Positions 20,001 through 23,499 of a stretch of DNA of 23,499 bases are shown here, one piece after another. The DNA is from JTS-RE9 sp964649195 (GTDB lineage: Bacteria > Planctomycetota > Phycisphaerae > Phycisphaerales > Phycisphaeraceae): contig CAZYPK010000077.1 of NCBI GenBank assembly GCA_964649195.1, forward strand, positions 1 through 23,499. Reading direction: 5' to 3'. The notes beneath the pieces are model-generated. The model had not been told where the DNA came from and searched no databases. It was given only the letters and a program-made list of their open reading frames with translations. Made by a program: the position numbers and the translations under genes. Position 1 is the first letter of the stretch; every line of letters starts with the position of its first letter.

Positions 20001-20032
20001 GCGACGCCGCCGCCGTCGGTCTGGCGTCATGA
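17021..20032 (+). CDS. ileS: Isoleucine-tRNA ligase with repeat-derived insertions
   Basis: The 1003-residue protein charges tRNA-Ile with isoleucine. The class I signatures are HLGH (residues 72-75) and KMSKS (691-695). The CP1 editing domain carries TTTPWTLPAN and GTGLVHTAPGHGVEDY, and WGRNRMRGMLESRPDWCLSRQRSWG is a conserved core block. ATG 17021 (MTDQAEKKKSFKDTLNLPRTPFNMKANL) fits the family; the frame is open upstream from 16880, but that part looks non-coding. Repeat-encoded segments lie at residues about 328-365 (editing domain), 599-610 and 761-768, with a possible fourth near 488-492. The C-terminal zinc module is degenerate: only C972 of the usual four cysteines is visible in RCERSW...LSDRDAAAV. 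The enzyme is presumably functional, as no other ileS is in view and all catalytic motifs are intact. Confidence 0.96.
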   Translation: MTDQAEKKKSFKDTLNLPRTPFNMKANLVQNEPATLKRWQQNKLYEQVRAAKAGKPRYVFHDGPPYANGSIHLGHLLNKVLKDLVVRTKTMAGFDVPYIPGWDCHGLPIEHKVMQELGDKARNMVPLQIRKRCADYAEKYIKLQRGQMEKLLTLADYDNPYLTMDPKFEAAALEVFADLVGKGLIYRALKPVHWSIANQTALAEAELEYEDREDTSVYVMFEIAAVSRDGMLDEFAGENSPLHEAGGKVYVMIWTTTPWTLPANLAVAVAPNHRYALVRFDGKLVIVAEELAEKVAKIGNVKSVETLGVTEGFNLAGMRYVHPFVENSSEFRVPSSELKDNGSNSPAPLDSSTRNSELGTRNSSNSPVFTIVTADYVTLEDGTGLVHTAPGHGVEDYQTGLREKLPIYCPVQADGTFDATAPDWLQGKVVWDANKLVVERLRESGHLFFTHQFMHSYPHDWRSRTPVIFRATEQWFLGVDRQVAGGATPQAAETTLRSLALSQTAGDVAFIPEWGRNRMRGMLESRPDWCLSRQRSWGLPIPAFFGANPGQVLLTRASIQAVADVVRAHGSDAWFKLEAKELLAKYDASNDPDAPDWIKSEIPNPKSEIKKAPDIFDVWFESGSSWNAVIVRRGLAHDPKDRPVTDLYLEGSDQHRGWFQSSLIPALGVTGRSPFATVLTHGFMVDKDGRKMSKSLGNTIEVEDLLKEYGADVCRWWVCSLNTDNDIKVDKSYFAVAGEEYRKVRNTIRFLLSNLYDFQKPTHSHAWVPADATSIDAWAIEALNRLIKRVSGAYEDFNFKDAREAIFRFCNETMSAIYLAATKDRLYCDPPGSVRRRRTQTAMYEITRSLILLIAPVLPHTADEAWAALNQRDVKDSPSVHLQLFPEAEEIIAANAWDEIMTRRDGWLKVIEESRQRLEIDNPLDCGLEIPANEAIRSIDAGDLADLCGISRVKLVEGDRINIIDLRSEPRCERSWKRDGTVKKRSDGSDLSDRDAAAVGLAS
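18002..18108. repeat. Heptamer-armed hairpin inside ileS
   Basis: Four GTTCCGA units (18003-18030) form the left arm and four AACTCGR units (18076-18103) the right arm. Over 18002-18035 and 18074-18107 only one position mismatches, with a 38-nt loop. It is translated in frame as SSEFRVPSSELKD and SSTRNSELGTRNS between the conserved editing-domain segments YVHPFVEN and SPVFTIVTADYVTLEDGTG. Confidence 0.93.
18815..18849. repeat. AAATCCG heptamer array inside ileS
   Basis: Five tandem heptamers (AAATCCG, AAATCCC, CAATCCC, AAATCCG, AAATCAA) are read in frame as KSEIPNPKSEIK, just before the conserved PDIFDVWFESGSSW. Confidence 0.9.
19301..19322. repeat. Perfect hairpin inside ileS
   Basis: CCCACGCAT and ATGCGTGGG pair around TCCC. 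The hairpin is translated in frame as PTHSHAWV, after LLSNLYDFQK. The layout matches the CCCACCCAC / GTGGGTGGG hairpin at 13409-13430. Confidence 0.8.
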
Positions 20033-20041
20033 ACATCCCAG

Positions 20042-20062
20042 CCGCGACGTGACACGTCGCGG
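20042..20062. repeat. CCGCGAC hairpin repeat, copy 1
   Basis: CCGCGACGT and ACGTCGCGG pair perfectly around GAC, 10 bp past the ileS stop codon. It has the same layout as the hairpins at 20183-20203 and 22179-22199, with compensating changes in the two inner base pairs. Confidence 0.75.
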
Positions 20063-20178
20063 AGATGAACGGCGAGATGGTGTGTTCGTTATACGAAGGA
20101 TCACGAGACGCGAAAATGACCGCGCGGTGATCGAGGCTGAAAGAAAAAGGTGCGTTTGGGCGCCCCTTCAGGCGGTTT

Positions 20179-20208
20179 GCGTCCGCGACTCGTTGAGTCG
20201 CGGCTCGG
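20179..20208. repeat. CCGCGAC hairpin repeat, copy 2
   Basis: The hairpin CCGCGACTC / GAGTCGCGG with loop GTT sits in a 30-bp block (GCGTCC before, CTCGG after) that is repeated identically at 22175-22204. On the minus strand it follows the PEP-CTERM gene. Confidence 0.9.
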
Positions 20209-20219
20209 ATGCGTTTGTC

Positions 20220-21602
20220 TTACGCCGGCCGCCTGCGGCGTGAAGCCAGCGTGATCAGTCCCAGCAGGCCCAGCGACAGGGTGGCCGGTTCGGGGATGTA
20301 CTGCACATGGAGCAGCAGTTGCTGGCCGTTGCCGCCGCTGACGATTTCCAGCGAGGTGAGGATGCCGGGGCCGAAGGCGTGGGTGATCTCCATCGAGCCC
20401 AGGTTGATGGACGCGGCGGAAAGCAGGACGAAGGTTTCATTGGCGGGGATGTAGCCGCCGATGGCGTTGAGCGAGAGGATGCCCTGAAGATTGGCGTCAC
20501 CCTCGACGTTGAAGAAGTCGCTGAGGCCGGCGGCGCCCAGGTCCATTTCGAGGGTGTCGATGGGGTTCATCGACAGGTTGGGAAGGCCGATGGCCTGCAC
20601 CTCGGCCAGGGAGAGCGGGAACGCGGCATTCTGCACGATGCGGACCGCATCGGCGATGGTGTTGGGGGCGAGGTTGAACTGGAGACCGGGACCGGGAACA
20701 CCGCCGGCGCCATCGGCGGGAGTGCCAAAGTCAAAGGGATTGAGTGAAACGGTTCCGATTTCATCGTTGATCACATCGATGTTGAATTCCATCAGACGTG
20801 CGCCGCAGCAAGAATCGGTGCGGTTGAAGACATTGATGCTCGACAGGGCGAACTCATCCGTGAGATCGACGCGCCAGGATTCGCCGACGCCGGCAGCGGT
20901 GTGAGTGACCGACCCGCTACTGTAAGTGCCGTTGGTGTTGCCATCGTTGCCGCGGGATGCCACGCCGCTGGAACTCGTGGAGGTCTGAGTGGCCACGGCC
21001 CCGCCGCTGGCCAGCGCGACGTTGCCGCTGACGTAATTGACGATTCCCGCCGTGCCGGCTCCGCCGGGGCTGAGCACGACGGCGGGGGTCAGATCGAGGA
21101 TCACGAAATCCAGGTTGCCATCGGTGCTGGCGGACTGGGCGACCGATGCATTGTCGGTAAAGGTCACCGTGGTTGATGCGCTGTTGGCGATGAAGTCGAA
21201 ATAATGGCGAAGGAAGGTCGGCGGGTTGGTTCCCGTATCGCTGACGGAAGTGCTCAACAGGGTGCCTGCACCGGAGACATTGACACCCAAGGGCTGGGTC
21301 TGGGCACCATTGACGCCATGATCAAACTGGAGGCGGTAGAGCGAGCCCGGCGTGGTGGCGACGGTCTGCGACAGCACCATCGAGCCGACCACATTGCTGC
21401 CGTTGAATTTCGCGGCAAAGCTGCCGTCAGTCACCGGTGCGCCGGTTTGGACGTCCGCCGCACCGGCGACGGTCCAGCCGGTGAAGTCACCGGTCTCGAA
21501 GCTGCCGTTGACCAGCAAGGTCGCTTGCGCAGCAGCAAAAGGGGTCAGCAGCGTCGCAGACAATGCGGCGGTGGACAGATAACGATTCAGGCGAGGTTTC
21601 AT
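20220..21602 (-). CDS. Secreted PEP-CTERM protein
   Basis: The 460-residue protein has a signal peptide (RLNRYLSTAALSATLLTPFAAAQA) and a C-terminal PEP-CTERM sorting tail: IPEPATLSLGLLGLITLASRRRRPA, that is a PEP motif, a hydrophobic helix and an arginine cluster. Such tails are cleaved by exosortases during export of surface or matrix proteins. The mature N-terminus LLVNGSFETGDFTGWTVAG resembles DUF642/carbohydrate-binding-like beta-sandwiches. A middle segment (RGNDGNTNGTYSSGSVTHT to SSINVFNRTDSCCGARLMEFNIDV) resembles an F5/8 type C (galactose-binding-like) domain. GGAG lies 7 nt before the ATG. No exosortase gene is in the window. The role of the protein is not known. Confidence 0.92.
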   Translation of the reverse strand: MKPRLNRYLSTAALSATLLTPFAAAQATLLVNGSFETGDFTGWTVAGAADVQTGAPVTDGSFAAKFNGSNVVGSMVLSQTVATTPGSLYRLQFDHGVNGAQTQPLGVNVSGAGTLLSTSVSDTGTNPPTFLRHYFDFIANSASTTVTFTDNASVAQSASTDGNLDFVILDLTPAVVLSPGGAGTAGIVNYVSGNVALASGGAVATQTSTSSSGVASRGNDGNTNGTYSSGSVTHTAAGVGESWRVDLTDEFALSSINVFNRTDSCCGARLMEFNIDVINDEIGTVSLNPFDFGTPADGAGGVPGPGLQFNLAPNTIADAVRIVQNAAFPLSLAEVQAIGLPNLSMNPIDTLEMDLGAAGLSDFFNVEGDANLQGILSLNAIGGYIPANETFVLLSAASINLGSMEITHAFGPGILTSLEIVSGGNGQQLLLHVQYIPEPATLSLGLLGLITLASRRRRPA

Positions 21603-21836
21603 CTCACTTCTCCAAAATGGGTGACTGGGTTCTGTACGCGGAAACCATCAAGCGGCAATCCAACCGACCGAATCCCATGTTTCAACGGATAACCGCATTG
21701 CCATCGATTGGAGCTTACCTCACGCAATTCAAACTTGCAACATGGTTTTGCAGGTTTTGTAGGTGCGGAATTACCGCGAATCAAGGCGAACGAGAAAACC
21801 GTCCGGGACGGGGTATGATGATGCATGGAGCTTCAC

Positions 21837-22059
21837 ATGATTGCGACGATCACCAAACAAGGCAAGGCATTTTCCCTGGAGATTGATGCCGCGGCGCTTC
21901 GTCGTTTGAACATTGATGAATCAACGCCGCTTGATGTCCGTTATGAAGGCGACGCCATTGTCGTTCGCCGCGCCGCCGATCAGCGATGAGGAGTTCAGAA
22001 GCGCTCTGGATGATGCGCACGAGCGCTACGGCAACATGCTCCGCAAACTGGCGGAGTAG
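21837..22059 (+). pseudogene. Frameshifted MazE/AbrB-like antitoxin
   Basis: The first frame (21837-21989) encodes 50 residues: MIATITKQGKAFSLEIDAAA, then LRRLNIDESTPLDVRYEGDA and IVVRRAADQR. This is a MazE/AbrB swapped-hairpin DNA-binding fold. In the next (+1) frame, without interruption, comes APPISDEEFRSALDDAHERY and then GNMLRKLAE, ending at TAG 22057-22059. That is the usual C-terminal tail of this antitoxin class (FRxALxxxxxRYGxxLxxLAE). The two halves would make one intact protein of about 73 residues, so a one-base indel near 21970-21985 is likely. A true mutation, a sequencing error or programmed frameshifting could all explain it; no slippery run is evident. No Doc/Fic or PIN toxin follows. 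Confidence 0.72.
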
Positions 22060-22174
22060 GCTTGTGGCGGCGTCAGCAGGGGCGGTTGTCGTCCGGTTGC
22101 CAAGTGTGATGCCTGTCGTGTTCGAGTTCCGCGGTCGAAGGTGTGCTTGACCACCCTTGAGGCTGTTCCGGGGG

Positions 22175-22204
22175 CGCGTCCGCGACTCGTTGAGTCGCGG
22201 CTCG
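22175..22204. repeat. CCGCGAC hairpin repeat, copy 3
   Basis: This is an identical 30-bp copy of 20179-20208, about 2 kb away. It lies about 80 bp upstream of the nuoA start, so it may be in or near the nuoA leader. Confidence 0.9.
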
Positions 22205-22284
22205 GGGTGCCGCTTCGATCTTGTGCATCGCTCCAGCCGATTTGCTATGCTTCGCCCTCGCTCGGTCATACAGGAACTATTGCG

Positions 22285-22683
22285 ATGACTCTGGTGCTGG
22301 CTGCCGATTCTTTTTCCCACTTCGCTCCGCTGGGCATTCTGCTGCTCATGGCGATTGTTTTCGGCGTGGCGAATGTGATTCTCTCCTCCCTGCTCGGGCC
22401 CGCCCGGCAGGGCAAGGTGAAGGGAACGATCTACGAATCAGGCATGAACCCGATCGGCTCGGCCCGCCGTCGCTTCAATGTCCGCTTCTACATCGTGGCC
22501 ATGACGTTCCTTGTCTTCGATGTCGAGATCGTTTTCCTTTACCCCTGGGCCACGGTGTTTCCCAGCCTTTCTTCGGAGTCCGGGTTGTCGCCGCTGTTCC
22601 TGGCCCGCATGCTCTTTTTCATCCTCACCAGCGTGATCGCCTTCGTTTACGCCTGGCGCAAGGGTGTGTTCCGTTACGATTGA
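22285..22683 (+). CDS. nuoA: NADH-quinone oxidoreductase subunit A
   Basis: The 132-residue protein is the small membrane subunit NuoA of respiratory complex I. It has three predicted transmembrane helices (FAPLGILLLMAIVFGVANVI, FYIVAMTFLVFDVEIVFLYP, LARMLFFILTSVIAFVYAW). The conserved loop KGTIYESGMNPIGSARRRFNVRFY carries the acidic residue and the glycines of this subunit. ATG 22285 has AGGA 9 nt upstream. nuoA normally heads a nuoA-N operon, but here a DUF1080 gene begins 19 nt after the stop codon and no nuoB follows in the window, so the rest of complex I must be encoded elsewhere. Confidence 0.95.
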   Translation: MTLVLAADSFSHFAPLGILLLMAIVFGVANVILSSLLGPARQGKVKGTIYESGMNPIGSARRRFNVRFYIVAMTFLVFDVEIVFLYPWATVFPSLSSESGLSPLFLARMLFFILTSVIAFVYAWRKGVFRYD

Positions 22684-22702
22684 AGCAGAGGAAGGATTTC
22701 CC

Positions 22703-23338
22703 ATGAAGCCGATGCGCGCCTTCGTTGCCGTGCTGCTGATGTTGTCCCTGGCGGTGGCCGAGGAAAAGTCGCAGCCCAAACCGGTCTCCCTCTTTGATGG
22801 CAAGACCTTCGAAGGCTGGGAAGGCAACATGAAGATGTTCCGCATCGAGGATGGCGCCATCGTCGGCGGGAACCTCAAGGAGAAGATTCCGCACAACGAG
22901 TTCCTTTGCACGAAAAAAACCTACGGCGATTTCGAGCTTCGCCTGAAGGTCAAACTGCTCGGCGGCGAAAAGTCCAACGCGGGCATCCAGTTCCGAACGA
23001 AGCGAATCCCCGACCATCACGAGGTTTCCGGCTTCCAGGCGGACATGGGCCAGGGCTGGTGGGGGGCGCTTTACGATGAGTCCCGCCGCAACAAGACGCT
23101 GGCCAAGCCTGATCCGGAAAAGATCAAGACCCTCGTCAAGCACGAGGATTGGAACGAGTACGTGATCCGCGCCCGGGGCAACCGCATTCAACTCTGGCTC
23201 AACGGCGTGCTGACGGTCGATTACACCGAAGAGGACCCGAAGATCGAAACCAGCGGGATCATCGGCCTCCAGATCCACGGCGGTCCGCCGGCGGAGGCGT
23301 GGTACAAGGACATCCAATTGATCGATCTGGCCAGGTGA
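22703..23338 (+). CDS. Secreted DUF1080 (3-keto-disaccharide hydrolase-like) protein
   Basis: The 211-residue protein has a signal peptide (MKPMRAFVAVLLMLSLAVA) and then a DUF1080 domain of concanavalin/laminarinase-like beta-sandwich type. Landmarks are PVSLFDGKTFEGWEGN, YGDFELRLKVKL, NAGIQFRTKRIPDHHEVSGF, DWNEYVIRARGNRIQLWLNG and GIIGLQIHGGPPAEAWYKDI. Characterised members of the wider family act on 3-keto-glycosides or related sugars; this one is untested. AAGGA lies 7 nt before the ATG at 22703, which is preferred over an upstream in-frame start at 22664 inside nuoA. The close spacing suggests co-transcription with nuoA. Such proteins are very numerous in planctomycetes. Confidence 0.92.
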   Translation: MKPMRAFVAVLLMLSLAVAEEKSQPKPVSLFDGKTFEGWEGNMKMFRIEDGAIVGGNLKEKIPHNEFLCTKKTYGDFELRLKVKLLGGEKSNAGIQFRTKRIPDHHEVSGFQADMGQGWWGALYDESRRNKTLAKPDPEKIKTLVKHEDWNEYVIRARGNRIQLWLNGVLTVDYTEEDPKIETSGIIGLQIHGGPPAEAWYKDIQLIDLAR

Positions 23339-23365
23339 GGCGGCGGGGGTGAGGGTCTGAAATTA

Positions 23366-23407
23366 CAAACTTCAAACACCAAATCCCAAGCAACTTCCAA
23401 TTCCAAA
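23366..23407. repeat. Degenerate heptamer array after the DUF1080 gene
   Basis: Six heptamer-phased units (CAAACTT, CAAACAC, CAAATCC, CAAGCAA, CTTCCAA, TTCCAAA) form the start of an AT-richer, gene-free tail. The remaining bases to the window end show further A/C- and T-rich low complexity but no gene. Confidence 0.55.
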
Positions 23408-23499
23408 AGGAAAAAAGGCGGAAATAGGGCCTGATCCGAACTCTTTGTTTTTCCCATTTCCGCATTTTGGAGCTTGTTTGGAACTTGAGCTTTGTCATT

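Noticed and set aside
20121..20176. Rho-independent terminator of the PEP-CTERM gene
   Set aside because: A thymine run (minus strand, near 20141-20150) follows a GGCGC/GCACC stem, but the stem has a mismatch and is only five pairs long, too weak to call.

Overview
The window looks like a high-GC chromosome segment from a member of the Planctomycetota, probably near Phycisphaerae or a related uncultured lineage. The assignment is inferred from gene content: two giant secreted 'Pirellula/Verrucomicrobium-type' membrane-bound dehydrogenase / cytochrome c proteins, a DUF1080 (3-keto-disaccharide hydrolase-like) secreted protein, a secreted neutral-ceramidase-like protein, a PEP-CTERM protein, and lipid A synthesis (lpxK). 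I see no rRNA, tRNA, CRISPR array, prophage or transposase gene.

Layout. 1-1350: a small lipoprotein (+), a terminator hairpin, and rplU (-) with a readable promoter. 1389-10006: two paralogous giant secreted haem proteins facing tail to tail; the first also carries an N-terminal polysaccharide-deacetylase-like domain and FG-GAP/VCBS-like repeats. 10272-14380: a compact minus-strand cluster of a YdeP/FdhF-type molybdopterin oxidoreductase, a ceramidase-like protein and a small antitoxin-like protein joined by an ATGA overlap. 14530-16868: lpxK, maf and a small hypothetical protein, all minus. 17021-20032: ileS (+). 20220-21602: PEP-CTERM protein (-). 21837-22059: a frameshifted MazE/AbrB-like antitoxin. 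22285-23338: a solitary nuoA followed closely by the DUF1080 gene.

The most striking feature is a dense set of short repeats, both between genes and in frame inside genes. One class is tandem heptamers (GTTCCGA, ATTTCGG, ACCCGAA, AAATCCG) or octamers (TTTCCTGC). Their unit length is coprime with 3, and I translated these units by hand and found no stop codon in any of the six frames. A second class is palindromes (a GGCACGGGARCTT hairpin, CCGCGAC hairpins, CCCAC...GTGGG hairpins). Together they form extra peptide segments in IleRS (three clear, one tentative), the molybdopterin oxidoreductase (two) and the giant fusion protein (two), and they shape the ends of Maf and of the second dehydrogenase. 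The pattern resembles Rickettsia palindromic elements and cyanobacterial heptanucleotide STRRs, but the sequences and host genes here differ.

The genes do not form one pathway. The secreted haem-dehydrogenase, ceramidase-like, DUF1080 and PEP-CTERM proteins fit a polymer-degrading, periplasm-rich planctomycete lifestyle. rplU, ileS, maf, lpxK and nuoA are housekeeping genes.
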